A DNA stretch of 64,000 nucleotides, from the NCBI GenBank assembly GCA_964561875.1, contig CAZLQL010000002.1, positions 1 to 64,000 on the forward strand. Reading direction: 5' to 3'. A model generated the notes under the pieces. That model had not been told where the DNA came from, did not search any database, and saw only the letters and a list, made by a program, of their open reading frames with translations. Shown here in pieces: positions 51,801 through 58,847 of the stretch; position 1 is the first letter of the stretch, and every line of letters begins with the position of its first letter. The position numbers and the translations under genes are program-made. The DNA comes from CAIOGI01 sp964561875 (GTDB lineage: Bacteria; Patescibacteriota; Minisyncoccia; Phycocordibacterales; PALSA-1337).

Positions 51801-52487
51801 TCTGATGATGTTAAACCTATTGAAAATAAACCAATTGAAACAACAGTTGATAAGAACAATCAGGTAAATATACCAGTTGGTCAAGTGCCAAAGGCTGTAG
51901 AATCTATGCCAGCGCCTGACACTGGATTACAAAACCTAAATCCAGTACAAACAACTATACCTATTATAAATACCAATACAAACACTAATACCAATACTAA
52001 TTCTAATCCTAATCCTAATACACAAAACACACCTGCAAACACAGACAATTCAAGTTCTAAATATGTAAAAGCATTAAATGGTTTTATTCCAAAAGGTGGA
52101 GATTCTAGTGCGGATGCTTCAAGGGTATCTGTGGATGAAGACAAGGCTTCCGCAAATTCATATTCTTCTGGATCATATAACGGCAATTCAAATGACTGGG
52201 TTTGGGATCTTAATATCAATACTCCATCAGACAGAAAAATATATAATATAAGAATAACAGATGGAGAAAGTACATGGTCTACAAATGAGGATATTTATTG
52301 GCCACTGGTTGCATTTAAAGATGGGAAACAAATGCATACAACAAGATCTGATCCTTTTATGATAACTGTGCCAGGGTTAAATAAAATCAGACTCTATGGA
52401 CAGCAAAAAACTGCGTCATATAAAACAGTAAAAATATTTATAAACTTTGATCAGACAGACTATATAGAGGTAAGTAATGTGAGGTAG
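48879..52487 (+). CDS. Giant surface protein with G8 domain and beta-helix, CEMIP-like
   Basis: A 1202-residue membrane-anchored or secreted protein. An N-terminal hydrophobic segment (RVLIPVLFLIIVFVFITIF, about 5-24) is followed by a G8-type region (VLIPEGISINYDIDNNVLIKG ... IGTIVLYPSGTY, about 140-195). Further family-like elements are ASGWKSGDSIIVYES and GRYPIHAHHLQ, comparable to the GRYPIHFH motif of CEMIP/TMEM2 and PKHD1L1. A long parallel beta-helix follows. An Asn/Thr-rich linker with NTNTNTNTNTNSNPNPN (about 1030-1050) leads to a C-terminal domain of about 140 residues. It is probably a polysaccharide-binding or degrading surface enzyme. The last 22 bp recur at 54843. Confidence 0.8.
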   Translation: MNKSNDRVLIPVLFLIIVFVFITIFKIGGINISGINHKAMVHEGMSITFKDSYQPSFLSNLISRVGLSSAYTALSGASNGKISYIEVVQHDDMAQLKSSEYNKIRKDYVPDYANIATVAAKSSGNWSDVFSGYTFDQSTIVLIPEGISINYDIDNNVLIKGIAIKGKLSFDQNKNTNLKIGTIVLYPSGTYEDKPSSSVSHKITFSGEIDKNIDPFQMTIGLVSIGGRVDIYGKDIKEYSKIVSANSNSITVENASGWKSGDSIIVYESAKLNKASLKQQILNISSVQGNQITLNNSIVGGVGKFAILATRNVTFQSDSKGDRGHMMFLGDTLVSIKNIAVIDLGRTTTSATVSVKKVGDTYIPGDNQIGRYPIHAHHLQKKFVIEGSIVYGSRDENIFYYKNLSRRFVNNTPLSVYISTGKDPLGDQMESVVWPTSHDIVASSNGRWWFLYNPVGEMPAPTAEATGFAPYKTRIGSNNDVEILDSNNNWVKTGWIKYKAVIKNGKIYGDGTVDSRISVIDTPIASPKWGIVSHNSYGDIKNNVVVGAEGSGITTEEGLESGIIDSNLVVGLGGGTGEHDDKRWWGFGLKKLDLGYGGVAFWHASMVPEITNNIADGLFRFGVYVVYHPYDVNGAVPSINNSNQYSFPNIPGMPYQLTNYKGFTNGIMKFENNTSYAESGHDASSLMLINIGSSDIETTNPYNVVSNFTAYHKGMTVISMAPITFTGLRLYGDGVGTGINAGDTEYSLINSEVKYFSKGINYDRHSLSIIDSVVDHVQTNSQAQGKIYYDSLSKKRDRISKNKDTYTKEAIKENKDANFIAVLDHDNVFNAINKDESLKGWATIDIDKEKQTVTMKWNLHDGNSPIINIDVVVPSNDIGIPAIIPNKLKRVFMVSQDNTKYSGSYVVTKADIESGRYFPGKYNGAKPLTFEEFISYLNKGMVEIRFITNHINFVDSGAWIEAQGSFVKYKGVSNSDDVKPIENKPIETTVDKNNQVNIPVGQVPKAVESMPAPDTGLQNLNPVQTTIPIINTNTNTNTNTNSNPNPNTQNTPANTDNSSSKYVKALNGFIPKGGDSSADASRVSVDEDKASANSYSSGSYNGNSNDWVWDLNINTPSDRKIYNIRITDGESTWSTNEDIYWPLVAFKDGKQMHTTRSDPFMITVPGLNKIRLYGQQKTASYKTVKIFINFDQTDYIEVSNVR
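52464..52485 (+). repeat. 22-bp direct repeat, left copy
   Basis: ATAGAGGTAAGTAATGTGAG plus GT: the last codons of the G8 protein gene. An exact copy lies at 54843-54864. Confidence 0.9.
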
Positions 52488-52531
52488 AAGGTGTGGTTAA
52501 ATAAGAAATAAAGTGTATTGAATTTTGAGTA

Positions 52532-52569
52532 TAAAAAATAACCCCACAGAACGTTTGTGTTCCGTGGGG
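52532..52569 (-). terminator. Terminator of the phosphatase pair
   Basis: On the minus strand CCCCACGGAAC pairs with GTTCTGTGGGG (one mismatch) and is followed by TTATTTTTT. Confidence 0.75.
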
Positions 52570-52592
52570 CCGAGCTAGCAAATTAATTTTTA

Positions 52593-53057
52593 CTATCCTA
52601 ATATGTGACGTTCGATATCGAGCCAGCTTTCGACTCGAGTGGTGCTTGAGAGCTCCGCTTGCCATTTTTCAGCATCTTCCTGATTCGCTTGGAAAAGTAA
52701 TCGATGGGTAATAAAAGGCATATGACTCATGACTTCCGGTCGGTCGTCAATGAAATGAGTGATTCCAAGACGATGACAGATCGGAGCTTTGTCACGACGC
52801 TCTGCGCAGAAATGGAGGTGGTCTGTGGCGATTCCGACAGACTGGAGAAATCGAGTCGAGCGTAGCCAAGCCTCAGCTCTGACTTGTTGTTCAGGAGTTA
52901 CTCGTGAGATGATATGCACCCTCTCACCGAATTTCTCTGATACAAGCCTTCGAATGACTCGATCTGCATCTGGGAGTAGAACTTGCATACCGTTTACACG
53001 GTGCACAATGGTTCTTCCCAGATCGATACCAAGAGCATTTTCAGTTTTTATTTCCAT
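52593..53057 (-). CDS. HAD-like phosphatase family protein
   Basis: A 154-residue protein with HAD-superfamily features. Motif I reads LGIDLGRTI, so the second Asp of DxD is Gly. Motif II-like VHIISRVTPE and motif III/IV region ERRDKAPICHRLGITHFIDDRPEVM (Lys, then Asp-Asp) are present. This resembles small nucleotidase-type HAD proteins; catalysis is uncertain because of the motif I change. Its start overlaps the end of the inositol-monophosphatase-like gene by 17 bp, so the two are coupled. GC is higher than in core genes. Confidence 0.7.
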   Translation of the reverse strand: MEIKTENALGIDLGRTIVHRVNGMQVLLPDADRVIRRLVSEKFGERVHIISRVTPEQQVRAEAWLRSTRFLQSVGIATDHLHFCAERRDKAPICHRLGITHFIDDRPEVMSHMPFITHRLLFQANQEDAEKWQAELSSTTRVESWLDIERHILG

Positions 53058-53925
53058 ACTTTTTTATCCAAGTTCTGATTTCTGGCAGGTGATGCAGGTG
53101 GGTGACAAGTGTGCAGTAAGGATCGTGAGTTATTTTTCGAATGAGTACAGGGTCAAATTCCTCGATCGTTTCTCCTACGTGCAGGAAGCACAATCCAAGT
53201 TGTTTCGATAGACCGAGCGGGGCTATCAGGTCCCAAGGTGTCTCGAAGTGTGGTCTAACAATCACTGCTCCAACTTCACCCTTCCAGACCTTGGCAAATA
53301 CCGCTCCGATACTTCCAGCAGCTACCTCAGCGTTCTTGAAGAGACCGCTATCAGTTAGGTCTACCATTCTCTGGACAATCTCTGGGTATGCAGTAGGTAG
53401 ATCCTTGAGAACAACATATTGTTTCTTGAGTGGTCGCTTTATATCCGGCTTGAGTAAAAGTCTCTTACCGAAACGAAGTCGAGTCCCCACATCTCTAGTT
53501 CCTTTAGCGAAACCATAGATTTCTTCGGTATTGATATCTCCAATGTAAGTTGCAATCACTTTGCCATCACAGACGAGGCCCAACATAGTGGTAACTCCTT
53601 GCGAGGTATTGAGTGCGTAGGATTTGGTTCCATCGACCGGGTCGACAGTAAACCAGATATCGTGTTTGCTGTCAGTGCAAGGAATATCCAATTCCTTTTC
53701 CTCAGCAATGATACCGAAAGTAGGGAAGCGTTTTCGAAGTTCCCGGATATACATCTGTTGAGCTTTGAGATCACCACTGGTGACCACATCCTCTTTGATG
53801 CCATCGTAGGCCCTCTTGTCGTGGATAACTGTTTTGTGCGATTCGGTACGGATGATAGCGATCGCTTTTCTGACGATGGCGATCATATCATTCCGAATTC
53901 GTCTCATATTTGGTATATTTTTCAT
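53041..53925 (-). CDS. Inositol monophosphatase/CysQ-family phosphatase
   Basis: A 294-residue metal-dependent sugar or nucleotide phosphatase. Family motifs are GDLKAQQMY, FGIIAEEKE (metal-binding Glu pair), FTVDPVDGTKSYAL (the DPxDGT signature) and ETPWDLIAPLGL (the WD motif). The substrate could be inositol phosphate, a sugar bisphosphate or PAP. AAAGGA lies upstream of the ATG. It is the first gene of a two-gene minus-strand operon, divergent from a TrmB-type regulator. Confidence 0.85.
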   Translation of the reverse strand: MKNIPNMRRIRNDMIAIVRKAIAIIRTESHKTVIHDKRAYDGIKEDVVTSGDLKAQQMYIRELRKRFPTFGIIAEEKELDIPCTDSKHDIWFTVDPVDGTKSYALNTSQGVTTMLGLVCDGKVIATYIGDINTEEIYGFAKGTRDVGTRLRFGKRLLLKPDIKRPLKKQYVVLKDLPTAYPEIVQRMVDLTDSGLFKNAEVAAGSIGAVFAKVWKGEVGAVIVRPHFETPWDLIAPLGLSKQLGLCFLHVGETIEEFDPVLIRKITHDPYCTLVTHLHHLPEIRTWIKKYGNKN

Positions 53926-53977
53926 TCAATGTCCTTTCTGTTTCTACTATATGTTACTATCTTTAAAATTGCTGTGT

Positions 53978-54060
53978 TTGTATAAAATCTTGTATAGGTT
54001 TACACTTATTTGTATAAGTTTATTGAAAAATATAGGTAAATATGGTAGATTAGTTGTATA
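53978..54060. promoter_or_regulatory. Four direct TTGTATA repeats in a divergent promoter region
   Basis: TTGTATA at 53978, 53990, 54010 and 54054, between the phosphatase operon and the TrmB-type gene. Spacings of 12, 20 and 44 bp suggest regulator binding sites, possibly mixed with -10 elements. Confidence 0.5.
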
Positions 54061-54082
54061 AAATAATTACAACTTATTATAT

Positions 54083-54802
54083 ATGTCAAAACACATATTA
54101 GAAAAAATTGGTTTTCTGGGTCATGAAAAAGAAATCTATCTTGCTCTTTTAGGTGTTGGTTCGTCTTCAGTTTCTGAATTAGTTCGTAAAACAGGTATTC
54201 ATCGTCCTACGGTTTACAAAACACTAGCACTTCTTATTGATAAGGGTCTTGTACGCATCATGCCAGTTGGGAAATATAAAAAATATGTTGCTGAGTCGCC
54301 AGAACATTTAGAAACAATTTTTAAAGAACTTGAAGCCGATTTTACTTCAGAGATATTTGATCTAAAGGATATGTATGAAAGTAGAGATAAAAAGCCACGA
54401 ATTACTTTTGTAGAAGGGTCAAAGGGTATTACTCAAGTCTTTTCTGATGTGGTTCATCGTCTCAAAAAAGGTGAAATGTACTTACGATATTCTTCACAAA
54501 AGGAATTGGATGTAAAAACATTTGTACCAAAGGACTATCGAGAGGTGAGAGATCGAAAAGGACTTGAACGCCTTATCATTACCAATGAACCGACCAAGAA
54601 ACGTCATAGTAAAAAATTAGGTAGGGAAATCAAAGTTATTCCTCCTGATTTTGATTTGTTTGAATACAATATTTCACAGATTATTTATGCTGATAGAGTA
54701 GCTTTTATTGATTACAATACAAAAACGTCAATCACCATAGAAAATCCTATTTTTGCTGAATTTCAAAGAAAGATTTTTAAGTTGTTATTCAAGAAGCTTT
54801 AA
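54083..54802 (+). CDS. TrmB-family transcriptional regulator
   Basis: A 239-residue protein. The N-terminal winged helix (LEKIGFLGHEKEIYLALLGVGSSSVSELVRKTGIHRPTVYKTLALLIDKGLV) is typical of TrmB/sugar-specific regulators, with a coiled-coil linker and a C-terminal effector-like domain of about 130 residues. It lies divergent from the phosphatase pair across four TTGTATA repeats, so it probably regulates them or itself. The ligand is unknown. Confidence 0.85.
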   Translation: MSKHILEKIGFLGHEKEIYLALLGVGSSSVSELVRKTGIHRPTVYKTLALLIDKGLVRIMPVGKYKKYVAESPEHLETIFKELEADFTSEIFDLKDMYESRDKKPRITFVEGSKGITQVFSDVVHRLKKGEMYLRYSSQKELDVKTFVPKDYREVRDRKGLERLIITNEPTKKRHSKKLGREIKVIPPDFDLFEYNISQIIYADRVAFIDYNTKTSITIENPIFAEFQRKIFKLLFKKL

Positions 54803-54806
54803 AATG

Positions 54807-54841
54807 AGTCAAAACAAAACAAATCTTGCGAGTTGTTTGTT
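54807..54841 (+). terminator. Terminator after the TrmB-type gene (repeated element)
   Basis: A hairpin CAAATC-TTGC-GAGTTG in a 35-bp segment that is 31/35 identical to 56259-56293. One changed base pair is compensated (A-T to C-G). Confidence 0.55.
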
Positions 54842-54842
54842 C

Positions 54843-54864
54843 ATAGAGGTAAGTAATGTGAGGT
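54843..54864 (+). repeat. 22-bp direct repeat, right copy
   Basis: Exact copy of 52464-52485. Read in the same frame it still encodes IEVSNVR, then WL and a stop. Confidence 0.9.
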
Positions 54865-54938
54865 GGTTATAAAGTAATAACATTACAAATTATTTATCGA
54901 TAAATTGATAATAATTTATTATGTGATAAACTTTTTTT

Positions 54939-55631
54939 ATGTTTGATAATCCTACTTCTATTAGATATTTAGACGATAATACTATAAACCAGAGTACTAA
55001 TAATGACTCGATAAGAGCAAAATCCGCAGTTTTTGCAAGAAAAAGAAAAGTTGTATCGTATTATTTCGGTACACCTTTGCAGTCTGCTACTCACATAGCA
55101 GATGCTAATTTGGATCAATTTATAACAATACAAGGTGATAAAATTAATTATTTACAACCACCACGTCCAATAGTAAAAGGAGGTCTGAATGTTTCTTTTG
55201 GCCTAGGAGGGAATTCACCACGTCATGCATGGAAGATTCCTTCAGTAATTTACGTTACCAAGAAATACATACTTATAACCCCATCAGAAGAACAGCTAAA
55301 TGCTTCAAAGTTTATATACGGTATTAGTATTGCTATGACTTTCTTATTCCTACTATTAACAATACCTTTCACGTTTATTTTCGGTCCTATTTTCCTCATA
55401 TTTTCTCTTTTATGTATATCGTTACCTATCATCAAATCCTACCTCTTCTTTTTTAAGAAAAGTTACATATCTGTAGCCCCTATTGAAGTAATAAAAAATA
55501 TAAATGTAGATGAAAAGACGATTACTGTTGATGGATTTTTTAATACTGGAATTCCATCATTCTTAAAATACAAAGTATCTGCTGAATTATACGTAGGAGA
55601 CAATATTTCTTTTTTTAGAGACAATATTTAA
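54939..55631 (+). CDS. Membrane protein of unknown function, possibly with a PH-like domain
   Basis: A 230-residue protein with a polar N-terminal half containing beta-strand patterns (KVVSYYFGTPLQ, KIPSVIYVTKKYILITPSEEQ). Two adjacent hydrophobic helices follow (about 127-170), then a C-terminal segment with SYISVAPIEVIKNINVDEKTITVDGFF. The layout of two helices flanked by strand-rich parts recalls bacterial PH-domain membrane proteins, but this is weak. AT-rich like the core genes; no Shine-Dalgarno. Confidence 0.5.
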   Translation: MFDNPTSIRYLDDNTINQSTNNDSIRAKSAVFARKRKVVSYYFGTPLQSATHIADANLDQFITIQGDKINYLQPPRPIVKGGLNVSFGLGGNSPRHAWKIPSVIYVTKKYILITPSEEQLNASKFIYGISIAMTFLFLLLTIPFTFIFGPIFLIFSLLCISLPIIKSYLFFFKKSYISVAPIEVIKNINVDEKTITVDGFFNTGIPSFLKYKVSAELYVGDNISFFRDNI

Positions 55632-55814
55632 ATTAATAGCTTCCGGTACAGTAGCTATTGACATATAGATTTTACTATGATATATCCATAAAGTAAGGTA
55701 AGTTCTTTGAAAGGTGTGTAGTTGAGTACGGAATAAGGGAAATAATTGACTTGCTGGCAATCGCTATGCGGATTAAATTCCTTTACTGTACTCAATACAA
55801 GAGAGAAACACATC

Positions 55815-56048
55815 ATGAAAAAATTCGAAAAAAAATTGAAGGACGCCCTTAAGAAAATTGAGGGCAAGTCAGTCAGTCTTAGTGGCTCGAGCAACTGCAT
55901 TCGCATTGTGCTCAAAGGTGGCAAAGAATACTGGGGAACGGTGAAAGAAGTCTGCAGTGACTCGTTCACGGTCTCGGTCTCGTATACGGGTGGCGGTCGT
56001 GAAAACATCGTCGTGCGTATGAGGGAAGTTGCTTCTTTCAGCGAGTGA
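55815..56048 (+). CDS. Small basic protein with an Sm/Hfq-like strand pattern
   Basis: A 77-residue protein. After a Lys-rich helix (MKKFEKKLKDALKKIEGKSV) comes a beta pattern IRIVLKGGKEYWGTVKEVC, SDSFTVSVSY, ENIVVRMREVASF, which has the spacing of an Sm-type barrel (G-x-x-x-x-G-x-V, then strand 3 and strand 5). An RNA-binding role is possible but is inference only. It is markedly GC-richer than neighbours and has its own terminator, so it looks like an acquired single-gene cassette. Start chosen at the only ATG that precedes the conserved part. Confidence 0.5.
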   Translation: MKKFEKKLKDALKKIEGKSVSLSGSSNCIRIVLKGGKEYWGTVKEVCSDSFTVSVSYTGGGRENIVVRMREVASFSE

Positions 56049-56072
56049 ACCCTAAAATCCAAAATCCTTAAC

Positions 56073-56101
56073 ACACCGCATGGTTAGCCCAGCGGTGTTT
56101 A
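56073..56101 (+). terminator. Terminator of the small basic protein gene
   Basis: ACACCGC/GCGGTGT stem with a 14-base loop, followed by TTACTTTT. Its sequence closely matches the minus-strand terminator of the lipoprotein gene near 37476-37508. Confidence 0.7.
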
Positions 56102-56137
56102 CTTTTGCTTAAATATTCAAGTCTTTTGATATAATTT

Positions 56138-56293
56138 ACTTTTATAGAATAGTTTTAAATAATGGCGAGAAAAACGTTGTAGTGGAAGACACTCTGGTGA
56201 ATATCAAGGGTGCTTATACAGACATTTTACGACTTTCAACTCCCCAAATAGCTTCATCAGTCAAAACAAAACCACTCTTGCGAGTGGTCTGTT
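56138..56293 (+). ncRNA. Possible small transcript with a repeated terminator
   Basis: A TGATATAAT extended -10 box near 56130 is followed by about 120 bp with no supported protein (a 6-codon frame ATGGCGAGAAAAACGTTGTAG and a weak 63-codon frame). It ends in CCACTC-TTGC-GAGTGG with T-rich sequence (56259-56293). Possible small RNA or remnant gene. Confidence 0.3.
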
Positions 56294-56553
56294 TTGTCTG
56301 TGGACACATACCGAAATACATCGAACCGCCTAAAAGACTATCTTTCTCGGTTCTGGCACTACTATCAAACTAGCCCTGATTTGCAAAAAGTCCTTGCAAC
56401 AGCATGATAATCCAGTCCTGAAGTGGTCACAATAAGGGTATTGAATTCTTGTATTGCATTTCTGTACTGGCGCGTAATTTTTTTAAAAACAGATTATCCT
56501 GTAATTACATACAAAAACGGTGAGTGATATTTTTATTGTTCACTTTATATTAG
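56294..56553. other. Intergenic region without supported features
   Basis: I see no reading frame, strong hairpin or repeat here apart from the end of a discarded short frame. Confidence 0.5.
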
Positions 56554-56582
56554 TTGACATAAAACTTTGCTGGATTTAGACT
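56554..56582 (+). promoter_or_regulatory. Promoter upstream of the GHKL ATPase gene
   Basis: Perfect TTGACA (56554-56559), a 17-bp spacer and TAGACT (56577-56582). Confidence 0.6.
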
Positions 56583-56589
56583 ATTAGAG

Positions 56590-56700
56590 TCCTTGGTGAA
56601 GTATTGGTATCGCTAGTCGATATCGATCACAGACACTAATACAAATCTCTAATTGTATTTTATCTGCAAAACACCTCGCCAAGGGTGTTTATTAGTTTTT
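56590..56700 (+). promoter_or_regulatory. Structured leader with terminator before the GHKL ATPase gene
   Basis: The roughly 110-nt leader holds GGTGA (56595), GGTATCG (56606), TCGATATCG (56617) and CAGACAC (56630), the same ordered motifs as the rpsL leader. It ends in AAACACC/GGGTGTTT (56669-56690) with a T-rich tract, 38 bp before the ATG. This layout fits a transcription attenuator or a stand-alone small RNA. Confidence 0.5.
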
Positions 56701-56737
56701 GGTATCTAGTTGGATATCGAAAATAGCAAAAATTATT

Positions 56738-58243
56738 ATGTTTATAAAAAATCACCCTAACGCAGCAAAACTCCTCTCCTCGTTGCGTAATACGGGATAT
56801 GACAGCTATGCTGCTGTTGAGGACATTATTGATAATTCTATCGACGCTGATGCTCGAAGAATTAAGATCGGTATTAGTATTGTCGGAAAAGAGCCCCGCG
56901 TTACAATTGCTGACGATGGATCAGGAATGACGAAAGAAATTCTTGATGAGGCTTTGAAGTTGGGATCAGAAACAGAAAAAGATGAGATGTCTGATCTTGG
57001 TAAATATGGCATGGGTCTTTGTACTGCCTCAATCTCGATGGCGAAAAGACTTAAGGTTATTACTCGAAAAGTAGATGGTGGATATTGGTCAAGTGTCCAA
57101 GATCTCGATGAAGTCGTGAAAGCAAACGATTTTATTAAGGAGTTGCAAGAATCAGACAATGATGACATTGCTCTCTTTAAAGAATTGGTAGAGAGCGATC
57201 ATGGAACCCTTGTTATCTTGAGCAAAATTGATCGCCTGTCAAACACAAATGTTTCTATTTTTGCGACTACTCTTTCAAAAGAAATCGGTCGTATATACAG
57301 AAAATTCATTGCAGCCGGTATTGAGTTCAGAGTAAATGATAAGAAGGTTGAAGGCATTGATCCCCTAATGCTTGATGTTGAAGGTACACAGGTTTATTCT
57401 GACGAAGAATATGAGGTGCCATCACACAAAGGAAAAGAAAAGGTTAATGTGCGAGTTGTGTTTCTGCCAAGTGTAAATGAACAGCTTGAAAAGGAGTATA
57501 AAATGAATATCTCATCTCAAGGGTTCTATATACTAAGAAATAATCGTGAGATCGCTAATGGAGTTACACTTGATGTTTTTAAGAAGCACAACGATCTTAA
57601 TAGATTACGTATCGAGCTTTCTTTCACTTCAAATCTCGATAATGAGATGGGTGTTCGTTTCACAAAAGATGGCGTATCTCCTAATCAGGCCATAAGCGAT
57701 TTCCTTAAACAAGAAATCGGTGGCCAGATTGAATCAATTAGAAAAACCGTTGTAAAAAGTCGTGTGACCGACAAATCAAAAGAAATAAACCACGAGGAGT
57801 CTGCTGCAGTTATTGCGAAGAAATCTAAATTACTCATTACTCCAGACGCAATAATTGAACGTCGATCACCAAAAATAAATAAAAATAACAAGAAAGAAAA
57901 AACGGAAAAAGACGAAACTCGTGATCGAGTACCAAAGGAGACAAGGATTTCTTCAAGTGGCTTAGGGGCAAGGTTCGAAACCCTTTCTATGGGAAGAGAA
58001 GGTGCTCTATATGATTGTTATCAGGAAGGTAAGGTTGTTGTGATTCAATGGAATGTAGATCACCCATTTTACGAGAAAATCGTACTCGCGAATAAAGATC
58101 GAAAAGATTTGACGGCGGGCATAGATTTCTTGATATATGCACTTGCTTCAGCGGAGTTGAAAACAACAAATGATGATAATGTAAAAATTATTAGCCAGAT
58201 AAAAACAATAATGTCCGGAAATCTAAAATCATTACTATCTTAA
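56738..58243 (+). CDS. GHKL (MORC/Hsp90-like) ATPase protein
   Basis: A 501-residue protein starting MFIKNHPNAAKLL. The Bergerat ATP-binding fold is clear: AVEDIIDNSIDADARRIKIG (N-box with catalytic Glu and Asn), VTIADDGSGMTKEI (G1) and DLGKYGMGLCTAS (G2), all within about residues 20-110. A middle transducer-like domain follows, then a charged Lys/Glu linker (about 370-405) and a C-terminal domain of about 90 residues. There is no histidine-kinase phosphoacceptor. Such MORC-like ATPases appear in DNA-handling and defence systems; here it sits next to a toxin-antitoxin pair. Confidence 0.85.
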   Translation: MFIKNHPNAAKLLSSLRNTGYDSYAAVEDIIDNSIDADARRIKIGISIVGKEPRVTIADDGSGMTKEILDEALKLGSETEKDEMSDLGKYGMGLCTASISMAKRLKVITRKVDGGYWSSVQDLDEVVKANDFIKELQESDNDDIALFKELVESDHGTLVILSKIDRLSNTNVSIFATTLSKEIGRIYRKFIAAGIEFRVNDKKVEGIDPLMLDVEGTQVYSDEEYEVPSHKGKEKVNVRVVFLPSVNEQLEKEYKMNISSQGFYILRNNREIANGVTLDVFKKHNDLNRLRIELSFTSNLDNEMGVRFTKDGVSPNQAISDFLKQEIGGQIESIRKTVVKSRVTDKSKEINHEESAAVIAKKSKLLITPDAIIERRSPKINKNNKKEKTEKDETRDRVPKETRISSSGLGARFETLSMGREGALYDCYQEGKVVVIQWNVDHPFYEKIVLANKDRKDLTAGIDFLIYALASAELKTTNDDNVKIISQIKTIMSGNLKSLLS

Positions 58244-58270
58244 TAGTCGGTGTGAATTAGAGATTAAAAG

Positions 58271-58297
58271 ACCGCTAGTTATCTAGTGGTTTTTTTA
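58271..58297 (+). terminator. Terminator after the GHKL ATPase gene
   Basis: ACCGCTAG/CTAGTGGT stem (one G-U) with a 4-base loop, followed by seven T. Confidence 0.8.
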
Positions 58298-58311
58298 ATA
58301 CATGATTGAGT

Positions 58312-58340
58312 TTGTTGAAACGTCTCATGTTGTGTATAAT
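58312..58340 (+). promoter_or_regulatory. Promoter of the Panacea-toxin operon
   Basis: TTGTTG (58312-58317), a 17-bp spacer and TATAAT (58335-58340), 9 bp before the ATG. Confidence 0.6.
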
Positions 58341-58349
58341 ATACATAAC

Positions 58350-58823
58350 ATGGCTACACAATCTAAAAATTTGTATAAGGCCGAAGACGTAGCAAAATAT
58401 TTTATCTATCTAGGATCACAACAGGTTGTCGGCGACAACAAAGAAAGAGAGGGAGTAACAAATCTTAAACTCCAGAAGATACTTTATCTTGCTCAAGCGT
58501 ATTTTCTTGCAAAAATTGGCAAGCCTCTTTTTGTTGATCCTATCGAAGCATGGGAGTTCGGTCCAGTTGTCCCAAATGTTTACCACAAGTTGAAGAGATA
58601 TGGTAGTAACCCTATTATCGTCGAAAAAGATGAAAGCTCTGTGTTACCAGAAGATAAAGAAATTTTAGGTAAAGTTTGGGAAGCTTTTGGTGGCTATTCA
58701 GCTAGTCGTCTGGTTGATATTACTCACGCGCATACGCCTTGGAAAGAGGCTTATAATTCTTCGAATAAAGAAATTAGTAACAAAGCTATCGGTGAATATT
58801 ATACGCCTTTGCTAAATAAATAA
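58350..58823 (+). CDS. Panacea-domain (SocA/DUF4065-like) protein, probable antitoxin
   Basis: A 157-residue protein. The start is the ATG after the TATAAT box; an earlier in-frame start (58302) lies upstream of the -35. The Panacea pattern is clear: AEDVAKYFIYLGSQQ, GVTNLKLQKILYLAQAYFLAKIGKPLFVDPIEAWEFGPVVPNVYHKLKRYG and DITHAHTPWKEAY. Panacea proteins act as antitoxins to many unrelated toxins. The 133-residue protein that follows after 24 bp is the likely toxin. Confidence 0.88.
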   Translation: MATQSKNLYKAEDVAKYFIYLGSQQVVGDNKEREGVTNLKLQKILYLAQAYFLAKIGKPLFVDPIEAWEFGPVVPNVYHKLKRYGSNPIIVEKDESSVLPEDKEILGKVWEAFGGYSASRLVDITHAHTPWKEAYNSSNKEISNKAIGEYYTPLLNK

Positions 58824-58847
58824 TCCCTTGTATCGGTAAATACGGCC

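Noticed and set aside
56182..56373. 63-codon reading frame before the GHKL gene
   Set aside because: It crosses a hairpin terminator, lacks a translation signal and resembles no protein; treated as part of a possible small RNA region.
58302..58349. Upstream start for the Panacea protein
   Set aside because: It would lie upstream of a good -35/-10 promoter; ATG at 58350 follows the promoter and gives the normal domain start.
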